64,000 nucleotides of DNA from DASWOJ01 sp964242415. Its GTDB lineage: Bacteria; Pseudomonadota; Alphaproteobacteria; Acetobacterales; Acetobacteraceae. This document shows, in pieces, positions 43,009-51,829 of this stretch. The notes under the pieces are model-generated. The model saw only the letters and a program-made list of their open reading frames with translations. It ran no database searches and had not been told where the DNA came from. The stretch spans positions 124,001-188,000 of the forward strand of contig CAXTAT010000001.1 in the NCBI GenBank assembly GCA_964242415.1, read 5' to 3'. Numbering within the stretch: the stretch's first letter is position 1; every line of letters begins with the position of its first letter. Position numbers and translations under genes: made by a program.

Positions 43009-44141
43009 TGGATGGCGGCCAGGGTTCTCCACTCCTCCTGACTGCGCCGCCGGCAACTCCGGGCCGGTGGCGGCGGCGCCTTGTTCTAGGCGCACTGGGC
43101 CTGGTGGCGCTGCTCGGCGCCGGCGCCTACGGCACGCACTGGTGGACGACGCTGCGTTTCTTCGAGGAAACGGACGACGCCTACCTGGCCGCTGACGCCG
43201 TGGCCGTCAGCCCCCGCGTGGGCGGCCAGGTGCAGGAGGTGCTGGCTGCCGACAACCAGCGCGTGCAGGCCGGGCAGTTGCTGGCCCGGCTGGACGACGC
43301 CGATTACCGGGTGGCGCAGCGCATCGCCGCGGCTGACGTGCAATCGGCCGAGGCCGACGTGGCGAGCCTGGCGGCGCAGATCGCTCTGTTGCCGACCGCC
43401 ATCGCCCAGGCCGAGGCCGACGTCGCGTCCAACGAGGCGCAGGTCGGCTTCGCGCAGTCCGACGCCCGGCGGTATGCCGACCTGCTGCACACCGGGTCGG
43501 GCACGCAGCAGCGCTCGCAGCAGGCCGACGCCGACATCAAGCAGAAGCAGGCGGCGCTGGCCCGGGCGCAGGCGATGCTGGCGGCGGCGCACGGCCAGGT
43601 GACGGTGCTGGCCGCCAACCTGCAGCGTGCGCAGGCGCAGGCCGAGCGGGCGCGCGCGGCCCTGCAGCAGGCCGGGCTGAACCTGGGCTACACCCGCATT
43701 ACCGCGCCGGTGGCCGGTGCGGTGGGCGACCGCAGCCTGCGGCTGGGTCAATATGTCGCACCGGGCACCCGGGTGCTCGACATCGTGCCGCTGGGTCAGG
43801 ACATCTACGCGGTCGCCAACTTCAAGGAGACGCAGTTGGCGCACATGGCGGCCGGCGAGGCGGTGTCGATGCAGACCGACATGCTGCCCGGCGTCGAGCT
43901 GCGCGGCCGCATCGACAGCCTGGCCCCCGGCTCGGGCGCGCAGTTCGCGTTGCTGCCGCCGGAGAACGCGACCGGCAACTTCACCAAGATCGTCCAGCGC
44001 GTGCCGGTGCGGATCACCATCAGCACCGCGGGCCTGCCGCCGGACGTGCTGGCCCGGCTGCGGCCGGGCCTGTCGGTGACGGCAAGCGTCGACACCCGCA
44101 CCCAGCCGCCTGGACCCGTCCGGACCCTGGCGTCTGAATAA
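43008..44141 (+). CDS. emrA: EmrA/HlyD-type membrane fusion protein
   Basis: The ~377-aa adaptor has one N-terminal membrane helix (~24-44), then the barrel-sandwich/lipoyl motif (SPRVGGQVQEVLAADNQRVQ) and a long alpha-helical hairpin rich in Ala, Gln and Asp. The second half-lipoyl motif is LGYTRITAPVAGAVGDRSLR, with a beta-barrel after it. It bridges the EmrB-like pump to an outer-membrane channel not encoded here. The ATG at 43008 overlaps the marR stop (TGATG); a GTG one codon earlier is equally possible, with AAAGGA upstream. Confidence 0.9.
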   Translation: MDGGQGSPLLLTAPPATPGRWRRRLVLGALGLVALLGAGAYGTHWWTTLRFFEETDDAYLAADAVAVSPRVGGQVQEVLAADNQRVQAGQLLARLDDADYRVAQRIAAADVQSAEADVASLAAQIALLPTAIAQAEADVASNEAQVGFAQSDARRYADLLHTGSGTQQRSQQADADIKQKQAALARAQAMLAAAHGQVTVLAANLQRAQAQAERARAALQQAGLNLGYTRITAPVAGAVGDRSLRLGQYVAPGTRVLDIVPLGQDIYAVANFKETQLAHMAAGEAVSMQTDMLPGVELRGRIDSLAPGSGAQFALLPPENATGNFTKIVQRVPVRITISTAGLPPDVLARLRPGLSVTASVDTRTQPPGPVRTLASE

Positions 44142-44145
44142 TGCC

Positions 44146-45723
44146 ATGAGCGCCACCCTCGCCAAGGCACCCGCCGCCGCGATGCCGCCGGCCGCGGCGC
44201 AGGGCAGCCTGCGGGACTGGGTCGCCTACCTGGGCGCGGCCATCGGCGCGTTCATGGCGGTGCTGGACATCCAGATCACCAACTCGTCCCTGGCCGACAT
44301 CCAGGGCACCCTGGGCGCCAGCCTGGACGAGGGGAGCTGGATCAGCACGGGTTACCTGATCGCCGAGATCATCGTCATCCCGCTCACCGGCTGGCTCGGC
44401 CTGGTATTCGGCCTCAAGCGCTACCTGCTGGTCAACGCCGCCATCTTCCTGGTGTTCAGCGTGCTGTGCGGCACGGCGACCAGCTTGCCGGAGATGATCC
44501 TGTTCCGCGTCGGCCAGGGCTTCACCGGCGGCGTGCTGATCCCCCTGGCGTTCACCGTGATGCTGATGCGCATCCCCCCCGCGCGCCGGGCCATCGCGGG
44601 CGCGATCTTCGGGCTGACGGTGACGTTCGCGCCGGCCATCGGCCCCACGATCGGCGGCTGGCTGACTGACAACTACTCTTGGCACCTGATCTTCTACATC
44701 AACGTGCTGCCGGGCCTGTTGCTGCTGGGCATGGTCGCCTGGGGGCTGGACGGCGCGCCGATGCAGCTGCACCGGCTGGCGCGGGGCGACTGGTTCGGGA
44801 TCGCCGCCATGGCCGCCGGGCTGGGCTGCCTGGAGTACGTGCTGGAGGAGGGCCAGCGCAAAGACTGGTTCGGCGACGACCGCATCGTGCTCGCCGCCGC
44901 CGTCGCCGCGGTGTCGCTGACCGCGTTCCTGGTCATCGAGCTGACGCGCCGCGAGCCGTTCATCGACCTGCGCCTGCTGACCCATCGTGCCCTGGGCACG
45001 GCCAGCCTGGTCAACTTCGCCTCCGGGCTGGGGCTGTATGGGTCGGTCTATATCATGCCGCTGTACTTGTCCCGGGTGCAGCACTACGACGCCCTGCAGA
45101 TCGGCCTGGTGCAGATGTGGATGGGCTTGCCGCAGCTGTTCATCCTGCCGTTCCTGCCCCTGGTGCTCAAGCGGTTCGACAGCCGGCTGGTGATCGGGTT
45201 CGGGCTGGCGCTGTTCGGCGTGAGCTGCGGCATGAACGCCTACATGTCGCCCGACACCGGCATCGACCAGCTCAAGGTGTCGCAGCTCGTGCGGGCCGCC
45301 GGGCAGCCGTTCATCATCGCGCCCCTGTCGCAGATGGCGACGGTTGGCATCTCGCCCGCGCAGGCCGGGGCGGCATCGGCGCTGTTCAACATGATGCGCA
45401 ACCTCGGTGGCAGCGTAGGGATCGCCGCGCTGGGCACGGTGGTCGATAAGCGCGAGCACTTCCACTTCAGCATGATGGCTGAGCGCATCACCCAGAACGC
45501 CGGGCGCACGACGGAGCGTCTGCGCGGCATGGCGCATGTGGTGGGGTCGAACACACGGGCGTTGGGCGAGCTGGCCAACCAGGTGCGGAGCGAGGCCTAC
45601 CTGATGGCCTACAGCGACGGCTTTGCAGTGATCGGGGTCGTGTTGCTGCTCAGCCTGCTGGTGGTGCCGTTCCTGGTTCGGCTGCCAAAGAGCGGCGGTG
45701 GAGGCGGGGGCGGCGGGCATTGA
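44146..45723 (+). CDS. emrB: EmrB/QacA-type (DHA2) MFS drug efflux pump
   Basis: The 525-aa protein has 14 hydrophobic segments. DHA2 motifs include AFMAVLDIQITNSSLADIQG (motif D1), GTGYLIAEIIVIP-like STGYLIAEIIVIPLTGW, the RVGQGFTGGVLIPLAF motif B and FAPAIGPTIGGWLTDNYSW (antiporter motif C). It exports lipophilic compounds by proton antiport together with the adaptor. It starts 4 bp after emrA without its own ribosome-binding site, suggesting coupled translation. A Gly-rich tail closes the protein. Confidence 0.92.
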   Translation: MSATLAKAPAAAMPPAAAQGSLRDWVAYLGAAIGAFMAVLDIQITNSSLADIQGTLGASLDEGSWISTGYLIAEIIVIPLTGWLGLVFGLKRYLLVNAAIFLVFSVLCGTATSLPEMILFRVGQGFTGGVLIPLAFTVMLMRIPPARRAIAGAIFGLTVTFAPAIGPTIGGWLTDNYSWHLIFYINVLPGLLLLGMVAWGLDGAPMQLHRLARGDWFGIAAMAAGLGCLEYVLEEGQRKDWFGDDRIVLAAAVAAVSLTAFLVIELTRREPFIDLRLLTHRALGTASLVNFASGLGLYGSVYIMPLYLSRVQHYDALQIGLVQMWMGLPQLFILPFLPLVLKRFDSRLVIGFGLALFGVSCGMNAYMSPDTGIDQLKVSQLVRAAGQPFIIAPLSQMATVGISPAQAGAASALFNMMRNLGGSVGIAALGTVVDKREHFHFSMMAERITQNAGRTTERLRGMAHVVGSNTRALGELANQVRSEAYLMAYSDGFAVIGVVLLLSLLVVPFLVRLPKSGGGGGGGGH

Positions 45724-45800
45724 CCGCGACCGGCGTGGTGACGTGCTGCGCTCCGTCCGGTAGGGTTCGACCCGGCTACCCCTTTCGTAAGGAACCCTCC

Positions 45801-46238
45801 ATGTCTCGACTGCTCGCCCTGCTCGGCACCGCCACGCTGGTCACCACCGGCCTGCTGACCGCCGTGGCCGCCCATGCCGAAACCATCACCTTCAAGGCCA
45901 GCCTGAGCGGCGGCGTCGAGGTGCCGCCGAAGGTGACCGAAGGCAAAGGCACCACGACCGCCACGCTGGATACCGCGACGAAGATGCTGACCTACTCCGA
46001 GGATTACACCGGCCTGAGCGGCCCCGCCACGGCGGCGCACTTCCATGGCCCAGCCGAGCCTGGCGCCAACGCTCCCGTCGTCGTGCCGTTCGCCAGCCCG
46101 GTCAGCCCGATGCAGGGCAGCGCCACCCTGACCGACGCGCAGATGGCGGACCTGATGGCCGGCAAGTGGTACGCCAACGTTCACACCGCCGCCAACCCGG
46201 CCGGGGAAATCCGCGGTCAGTTGACGCGCGCCCAGTAA
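45801..46238 (+). CDS. Secreted CHRD-domain protein
   Basis: The 145-aa protein has a Sec signal peptide (ATLVTTGLLTAVAAHAE) and a single CHRD domain. The hallmarks are FKASLSGGVEVPPKVTEGKG, AAHFHGPAEPGANAPVVVPF and the ending WYANVHTAANPAGEIRGQL. CHRD domains occur in chordin and in many bacterial exported proteins; the bacterial role is unknown. AAGGAA nine bases upstream supports the ATG at 45801. It is followed by a strong terminator. Confidence 0.9.
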   Translation: MSRLLALLGTATLVTTGLLTAVAAHAETITFKASLSGGVEVPPKVTEGKGTTTATLDTATKMLTYSEDYTGLSGPATAAHFHGPAEPGANAPVVVPFASPVSPMQGSATLTDAQMADLMAGKWYANVHTAANPAGEIRGQLTRAQ

Positions 46239-46262
46239 GATCCCGGTAAACAGGCAAGGTCT

Positions 46263-46288
46263 GGGCGGCGCCGGGTCCGGCGCCGCCC
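46263..46288 (+). terminator. Hairpin terminator after the CHRD gene
   Basis: A perfect 12-bp stem GGGCGGCGCCGG/CCGGCGCCGCCC with a 2-base loop is followed by ATTTCC, a weak T-run. It separates the efflux/CHRD region from the polysaccharide genes. Confidence 0.75.
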
Positions 46289-46366
46289 ATTTCCTGACAC
46301 ATCCGCAGTCGCCCCGGCCGCGAACCCGCGCTATGCTGGACCCCGGCATCACCAGGGGCACAGCCG

Positions 46367-48283
46367 ATGTGCGGGATTGCGGGCATCTTCCACCAGGCCG
46401 GGCCGTCCGGGATCAACGAGGCGCTGCTGCGCCGCATGACCACCGCCATCGCCTATCGCGGGCCGGATGGCGACGGCTTCCATGTCGAGCCAGGGGTCGG
46501 TCTGGGCCACCGCCGTCTGTCGATCATCGACATCGGCGGCGGCGCGCAGCCGATGTTCAACGAGGACGACTCGGTCGTCATCAGCTTCAACGGCGAAATC
46601 TACGACTTCGCCGCCCTGCGCGAGCGGCTGCAGGCGATGGGCCACCGCTTCCGCACCCGCAGCGACACCGAAACCATCATCCACGCCTGGGAAAGCTGGG
46701 GGCCGGACTGCCTGCAGCACCTCAACGGCTTCTTCGCCCTGGCGCTGTGGGACCGCAACCGCCGGCAGCTTTTTCTCGCCCGCGACCGGCTGGGCAAAAA
46801 ACCGCTGTATTACGCGCACGCGCCGGACGGCAGCCTGGTGTTCGGGTCCGAGTTGCGGGCATTGACCTGCGTGCCGGGCCTGCCGCGCCGCATCAGCCCG
46901 GCCGCCGTGGATGACTATTTTGCCCTCGGCTACATCCCCGACCCCGCCACGATTTATGAGGGCGTCCACAAGCTGCCCGCCGCGCACTACCTGCTGCTGC
47001 AGCAGGGCGAGGCCGGGTGCCAGCCCCGCCGCTACTGGGACGTGCCCACCACGACGCAGCCCGTCGAGGATGCCGCCGCCGTCGCGCAGCTCACGGAACG
47101 GCTGACGCAGTGCACCAGCACGCGCATGGTGTCGGACGTGCCGCTGGGCGCCTTCCTGTCCGGCGGCGTCGATAGCAGCGCCGTCGTCGCGGTCGCGGCC
47201 GGGCTGCGGAGCACGCCGCTGAGCACCTTCACCATCGGCTTCCCCGGCGCCGAGGACGAGCGCGGCTTCGCCCAGATGGTCGCCACCCGCTACGGCACCG
47301 AGCACCGGGCCGAACCCGCAACCATCGACTACATCGACGCCGCCCGCGACCAGGCCCGGGTGTTCGGCGAGCCGTTCGGCGACGTGTCCAGCGTCCCCAC
47401 CGGCCACGTCTGCGCCCTGGCCCGGCGGCACGTCACCGTCGCCCTGTCCGGCGACGGCGGCGACGAGGTGCTGGGCGGCTACCGGCGCTACCAGTGGCAT
47501 AAGATGACCGAGGCCGTGCGCCGCCTGCTGCCCGGACCCGTGCGCCGCCGCGTGGTCGGGGAACTCGCGCGCATCTACCCCAAGCTGGACCGCGCGCCGC
47601 GCTGGCTGCGGGCCAAGCACACGCTGACGGAGATCAGCCTGGACGCCGCGCTGGGCTACTATCGCATGGTGTGCAAGGTGCAGCACGACCGCCGCCGCGC
47701 GCTGTTCTCCGGCGCCCTGGAGGCCGGGTTGGATGGGCATGACCCGTCGCGGCGCATCACGTCGCTGATGGAGGGCTGCGGGTCCGACGATCCGCTGCTG
47801 CAGGCGCAGTACGTGGACATCAACACGTATCTCGTCGGCGACATCCTGACCAAGGTGGACCGGGCCAGCATGGCGCACAGTCTGGAGGTGCGGGCGCCGA
47901 TGCTGGACTACGAGTTCGTCGAGTGGGGCCTGGGCCTGCCGCCGGGGCTGAAGCTGCGCGGGCGCGAGGGCAAGTGGGTGCTGAAGCGCGCCATGGAGCC
48001 GCTGCTGCCGCACGAGGTGCTGTACCGGCCGAAGCAGGGCTTTGCGATGTCGCTCGACCAGCAGTTCCGCATCCAGGCCGGGCGGCTGCGGGAGCGGCTG
48101 CTGGGGGAGGCGATGCTGGGGTCCGGCCTGTTCGAGCAGGACACCATCGCGCAACTGATCGACGAGCACGAGGCCGGGCGGTTCAACCATGCCGGGGTGC
48201 TGTGGCTGCTGCTGGTGTTCGAGGGGTTCCTCGCCGGGGAGGCCGTGAGCCAGGCGCACCCGGCGCTGTCGGCTGCGGCCTGA
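46367..48283 (+). CDS. Asparagine-synthase-like amidotransferase (exopolysaccharide type)
   Basis: The 638-aa protein begins MCGIAGIF, so Cys2 is the glutaminase nucleophile. The N-terminal domain has AYRGPDGDGFHVEPGVGLGH, RLSIIDIGGGAQPMFNEDDS and FNGEIYDF. The synthetase half has the ATP pyrophosphatase motif GAFLSGGVDSSAVVAVAAGL and LSGDGGDEVLGGYRRY. Family members make asparagine or amidate sugars and peptides; this sequence style is that found in exosortase/exopolysaccharide loci (XrtA-type amidotransferase). The position at the head of glycosyltransferase genes supports the latter. AGGGG eight bases upstream marks the start. Confidence 0.9.
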   Translation: MCGIAGIFHQAGPSGINEALLRRMTTAIAYRGPDGDGFHVEPGVGLGHRRLSIIDIGGGAQPMFNEDDSVVISFNGEIYDFAALRERLQAMGHRFRTRSDTETIIHAWESWGPDCLQHLNGFFALALWDRNRRQLFLARDRLGKKPLYYAHAPDGSLVFGSELRALTCVPGLPRRISPAAVDDYFALGYIPDPATIYEGVHKLPAAHYLLLQQGEAGCQPRRYWDVPTTTQPVEDAAAVAQLTERLTQCTSTRMVSDVPLGAFLSGGVDSSAVVAVAAGLRSTPLSTFTIGFPGAEDERGFAQMVATRYGTEHRAEPATIDYIDAARDQARVFGEPFGDVSSVPTGHVCALARRHVTVALSGDGGDEVLGGYRRYQWHKMTEAVRRLLPGPVRRRVVGELARIYPKLDRAPRWLRAKHTLTEISLDAALGYYRMVCKVQHDRRRALFSGALEAGLDGHDPSRRITSLMEGCGSDDPLLQAQYVDINTYLVGDILTKVDRASMAHSLEVRAPMLDYEFVEWGLGLPPGLKLRGREGKWVLKRAMEPLLPHEVLYRPKQGFAMSLDQQFRIQAGRLRERLLGEAMLGSGLFEQDTIAQLIDEHEAGRFNHAGVLWLLLVFEGFLAGEAVSQAHPALSAAA

Positions 48284-48298
48284 AGCGGAGCGCGCGCA

Positions 48299-49528
48299 AT
48301 CCACGGCCTTGCCGACGACCAGCCGCTGCGGCTGCTGACCTTCTCGACGCTGTATCCCAGCGCCGAGCGTCCCAACCACGGCGTGTTCGTCGAGAACCGG
48401 CTGCGCCACCTGGTCGCAACTCAGCCGGTGCGCAGCACGGTGATGGCCCCGGTGCCGTACTTCCCCTCCGGTGCCGCGGGTTTCGGCGATTGGGGACGGC
48501 ACGCGCGCGTCGCCCGGCACGAGACGCGGCACGGCCTGGAGGTCTATCACCCGCGCTTCCCCCTGCTGCCCCGGGTGGGCATGACGGCGGCGCCGTACCT
48601 GCTGTATTGGGCCAGCCTGCGGGCGGTGCAGCGGTTGATGGCGGCGGGGCTGCAGTTCGACGTGATCGACGCGCACTACCTGTATCCGGAGGGGGTGGTG
48701 GCGGTGTGGCTCGGCCGGCGGCTCGGGCGTCCGGTGGTGCTGACGGCGCGCGGCTCGGACGTGACGCAGATCGCCACCTACAAGGCGCCGCGCCGGCTGA
48801 TCCAGATGGCGTTGCAGGCGGCGGCCGGGGTGATCACCGTCAGCAGCGCGCTGCGGGACGGGGTGCTGGCGCTCGGGGCGCCTCGGGTGGAGGTGCTGCG
48901 CAACGGCGTGGACCTGGACGCCTTCCGTCCGGTGGACCGCGCCGCGGCCCGGCAGGCCCTGGGGCTGACCCGGCCGACGCTGATCTCCGTCGGCCACCTG
49001 ATCGAGCGCAAGGGCCACGCCATCACCATCGAGGCCATGCGGCTGCTGCCGGAGTGGGACTTGGTGATCCTCGGCGAGGGACCGGACCGGGCGGGGTTGG
49101 AGGCGCTGGTCGCGCGGCTGGGTCTGCAGGACCGGGTGCGGCTGCTGGGCGCCCGGCCGCATGGGCAGTTGGCGGCGTGCTACGGGGCGGCGGACGTGAT
49201 GGTGCTAGCGAGCAGCCGCGAGGGCTGGGCCAACGTGCTGCTGGAGAGCATGGCCTGCGGCACCCCGGTGGTCGCCAGCGACATCCCGGGCAACCCGGAG
49301 GTGGTGGGGTGCCGCGATGCCGGGCTGATTGCGCCGCGCACCCCGGAGGGGATCGCCGCCGGGGTGCGCGACCTGTGGGCGGCGCCGCCGGACCGGGCGG
49401 CGACGCGGGCCTATGCCGAGCGGTTCGGCTGGGACGAAACCAGCGCGGGGCAGTACGCCCTGTTCCGGTCAGTCACTTCCCCCTCTCCCTCCGGGCTTGG
49501 GCCGCAACGCGGACCAAGGCCGGGGTGA
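48299..49528 (+). CDS. Glycosyltransferase family 4 protein with no canonical start codon
   Basis: GT-B fold with RPVVLTARGSDVTQIATYKA, ISVGHLIERKGHAITIEAMR and ASSREGWANVLLESMACGTP (the E-x7-E region). The family N-terminus LRLLTFSTLYPSAERPNHG is encoded upstream of the first usable start (GTG at 48383), yet no ATG, GTG or TTG occurs in frame back to the asnB stop. An ATC at 48299, eight bases after GGAG, or a CTG at 48326 are candidates. The frame is also the same as the preceding asnB gene, separated by a single TGA. The last ~15 residues (SPSPSGLGPQRGP) come from an invading repeat. It probably adds a sugar to the surface glycan. Confidence 0.8.
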   Translation: MHGLADDQPLRLLTFSTLYPSAERPNHGVFVENRLRHLVATQPVRSTVMAPVPYFPSGAAGFGDWGRHARVARHETRHGLEVYHPRFPLLPRVGMTAAPYLLYWASLRAVQRLMAAGLQFDVIDAHYLYPEGVVAVWLGRRLGRPVVLTARGSDVTQIATYKAPRRLIQMALQAAAGVITVSSALRDGVLALGAPRVEVLRNGVDLDAFRPVDRAAARQALGLTRPTLISVGHLIERKGHAITIEAMRLLPEWDLVILGEGPDRAGLEALVARLGLQDRVRLLGARPHGQLAACYGAADVMVLASSREGWANVLLESMACGTPVVASDIPGNPEVVGCRDAGLIAPRTPEGIAAGVRDLWAAPPDRAATRAYAERFGWDETSAGQYALFRSVTSPSPSGLGPQRGPRPG

Positions 49529-49534
49529 GGGGGC
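49479..49534. repeat. Family B palindromic repeat, copy at 49.5 kb
   Basis: CCCCTCTCCCTCCGGGCTTG and the partner GGCCGGGGTGAGGGGG. The element covers the 3' end and stop codon of the glycosyltransferase gene. Related copies are at 58946-59098. Confidence 0.75.
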
Positions 49535-49568
49535 AGACAGCTTGTTTTTCTTGCTACACAACTGACCC

Positions 49569-50630
49569 ATGACCTCGCCTCGCTCCCGCGCCGAAAGCTT
49601 CTGCCGCCGCTTCGGGCTGCAAGTGCCGATCCTTGAGGCCCCAATGGCGGGCGCCTGCCCGGCAGAACTCGCCGCCGCCGTCGCCAACGCCGGCGGCATG
49701 GGCGCTTTGGGCGCGTTGCTGACCGACCCGGACGGCATCCTGGCCTGGGCGTCCAGCTTCCGCGCGGCCAGCAACGGCGCCTTCCAGATCAACCTTTGGG
49801 TGCCCGACCCGCCCCCCGACCGCAACCCCGCAGCCGAAGCCGCCATGCGCGGCTTCCTTCTGCAATGGGGACCAGCCGTTGCGGATGGGGCCGGCGACGC
49901 AACGCCCCTCGATTTCACCGCCCAATGCGACGCGCTGCTGGCCGCCGGCCCGGCCGTCGTCTCCAGCATCATGGGCCTGTTCCCCCCGGCCTTCGTGGAC
50001 CGCCTGCATGCCTGCGGCATCGCCTGGTTCGCCTGCGCCACCACCCTGGCCGAGGCCCGTGCCGCCCAGGACGCCGGCGCGGACGCCGTCGTCGCCCAGG
50101 GCATCGAGGCTGGCGGCCACCGCGGCGCCTTCAACGCCGCCGCCGCGGAACGCCAGGGCGCCGGCCTGCTGGCGCTGCTGCCGCGCCTGGCCGACAACCT
50201 GCAAATCCCCATCATCGCCACCGGCGGCATCGCCGACGGCCGCGGCGTCGCGGCGGCGCTGCTGCTGGGCGCCAGCGCCGTGCAGGTCGGCACCGCCTTC
50301 CTGCGCTGCCCCGAGGCCGGCACCCCCCCTGCCTGGGCCGATGCGCTCGCCGGCCTTGAGCCGGAAGCCACCGTCCCCACCCGCGCCTTCAGCGGACGGC
50401 TCGGCCGTGCGATGGCGTCCGCCTACACTGAAGCCGCTGCGGCGCTGGCCCCCGTACCCTACCCGGTGCAGCGCGGCCTGACGGCGGCGATGCGGGCGCA
50501 GGCCAGGACAGCCGGCGATGCAGGCCGCATGCAGGCCTGGGCCGGCCAGGCCGCCGCGCTGGCCCGGGCCGAACCCGCTGGGGACGTGGTGCGCCGCCTG
50601 TGGGCGGAGGCGTCGCCGCTGCTGCCGTAA
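49569..50630 (+). CDS. Nitronate monooxygenase / NAD(P)H-dependent flavin oxidoreductase
   Basis: The 353-aa TIM-barrel flavoprotein is of the 2-nitropropane dioxygenase family. The N-terminus FGLQVPILEAPMAGACPAEL and the FMN phosphate motif IPIIATGGIADGRGVAAALL with GASAVQVGTAFLRCPEAG are diagnostic. AQGIEAGGHRGAF includes the His used as catalytic base in class I nitronate monooxygenases. It would oxidise toxic alkyl nitronates such as propionate 3-nitronate. It has no evident link with the polysaccharide genes around it. Confidence 0.9.
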   Translation: MTSPRSRAESFCRRFGLQVPILEAPMAGACPAELAAAVANAGGMGALGALLTDPDGILAWASSFRAASNGAFQINLWVPDPPPDRNPAAEAAMRGFLLQWGPAVADGAGDATPLDFTAQCDALLAAGPAVVSSIMGLFPPAFVDRLHACGIAWFACATTLAEARAAQDAGADAVVAQGIEAGGHRGAFNAAAAERQGAGLLALLPRLADNLQIPIIATGGIADGRGVAAALLLGASAVQVGTAFLRCPEAGTPPAWADALAGLEPEATVPTRAFSGRLGRAMASAYTEAAAALAPVPYPVQRGLTAAMRAQARTAGDAGRMQAWAGQAAALARAEPAGDVVRRLWAEASPLLP

Positions 50631-50751
50631 GGGGTTTGGCACCGGCGGCACGCCGGGCTAATTGGGGCGTCAGGGGGATGAGCAATCCCCGGGGAGGGGT
50701 CAGCCGTCCCCCGGAAAGGGGTCAGTAGCCCCGGAGATCAGGGATCACGCC

Positions 50752-51825
50752 ATGGACACCACGCCAGCCGCCCACCAGGCCGACGCCAACTCGATCTGGG
50801 ACGACCGCTACGAGAAGGGCGAGCACGTCGGATCGAAGCCGGTGATCGAGGGCGACCCCATCGACTTCACCCAGCACAAGTTCCTGTACTCCCACGCCGT
50901 CGCCAAGCCGATGACCGGCTCCCTGGACGGCTGGTCGGTGGACGCCATCGCCAAGCAGTGGTTCAACCCGGCCCCTGCCAAGGTGCTGGCCATCGGCTCC
51001 GGCATGGCGTTCCTGGAGGAGTACCTGGTCCAGAACGACTACGCCGGCCACGTCACCGCCTATGAGATGTCCCGCACCGCCATCGAGGGCGCCCGCGCCC
51101 GCGTGGCCGGCAAGCCCTACGCCAGCCGCCTGGACCTGCGCACCGGGGACGTGCTGCTGGAGGACCTGCCGACCGCCGCCTACGACGCCGTGTTCGTCCA
51201 GGCCGCGATCCACCACTTCGACCGCATCGAGGAGATGTTCGCCCTCATGCACCGCGTCCTCAAGCCTGGCGGCTTGCTATGGTACGACGAGTACGTCGGC
51301 CCCGACCACCACATGTACGAACCCGAAGTCCTGGCCATCATGGACGAGCTGAACGACTGCCTGGACGCGCGATTTCGCTGGGACGTGCTGGCCAAGCACA
51401 CCCGCACCATGGTGCCCCGCCCGTCGCTGGAGTTCATGATGGGCCACGACCCCTCCGAGGGCGTGCACGCGTCGCAAATCCTGCCGCTGACCTACCAGTG
51501 GTTCGACGTGGTGCACCGGCAGGACTATGGCGGGGCGATCATGCGGCCGTTCTTCACCGGCATCCTGCCCAACTTCGACTGGGACAACCCGCGCGACCAG
51601 ACCATCGCCCGGCTGATCATCGCCACCGAGCAGTTGCTGACCAAGCACGGCGTGCTGCCCAATTATCACACCGCCGTCGTCGGCCGCCGCCTGGACCAGC
51701 CGCGCCCGCCGCTGACCCCCCAGGAGGCGACGCGCATCAACTATTCCAACTGGCCGGGCTTGCAGCCGGTGCCAGCGCCGCCGCCGCGCCGGGGAGGGCT
51801 GCGGGCGCTGCTGGGGCGCGGCTAG
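50752..51825 (+). CDS. Class I SAM-dependent methyltransferase
   Basis: The 357-aa protein has a Rossmann methyltransferase core: motif I as VLAIGSGMAFLEEYL near residue 82, acidic strand-2 end YEMS, motif around LRTGDVLLEDLPTAAYDAVF, and VLKPGGLLWYDEYVGP. An N-terminal ~75-residue region and a C-terminal ~130-residue region with many aromatic residues are extra. The substrate is unknown; location suggests a glycan or lipid. Start at 50752 is supported by conserved-looking residues only from here. The 121 bp upstream contains three imperfect ~20-bp repeats of a CCCCGG...GGGGTCAG type. Confidence 0.85.
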   Translation: MDTTPAAHQADANSIWDDRYEKGEHVGSKPVIEGDPIDFTQHKFLYSHAVAKPMTGSLDGWSVDAIAKQWFNPAPAKVLAIGSGMAFLEEYLVQNDYAGHVTAYEMSRTAIEGARARVAGKPYASRLDLRTGDVLLEDLPTAAYDAVFVQAAIHHFDRIEEMFALMHRVLKPGGLLWYDEYVGPDHHMYEPEVLAIMDELNDCLDARFRWDVLAKHTRTMVPRPSLEFMMGHDPSEGVHASQILPLTYQWFDVVHRQDYGGAIMRPFFTGILPNFDWDNPRDQTIARLIIATEQLLTKHGVLPNYHTAVVGRRLDQPRPPLTPQEATRINYSNWPGLQPVPAPPPRRGGLRALLGRG

Positions 51826-51829
51826 CCGG

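Noticed and set aside
46349..49162. 937-aa minus-strand frame over asnB and the glycosyltransferase
   Set aside because: Shadow of well-supported plus-strand genes with biased composition (QPRRRQ-type) and no recognisable domain.
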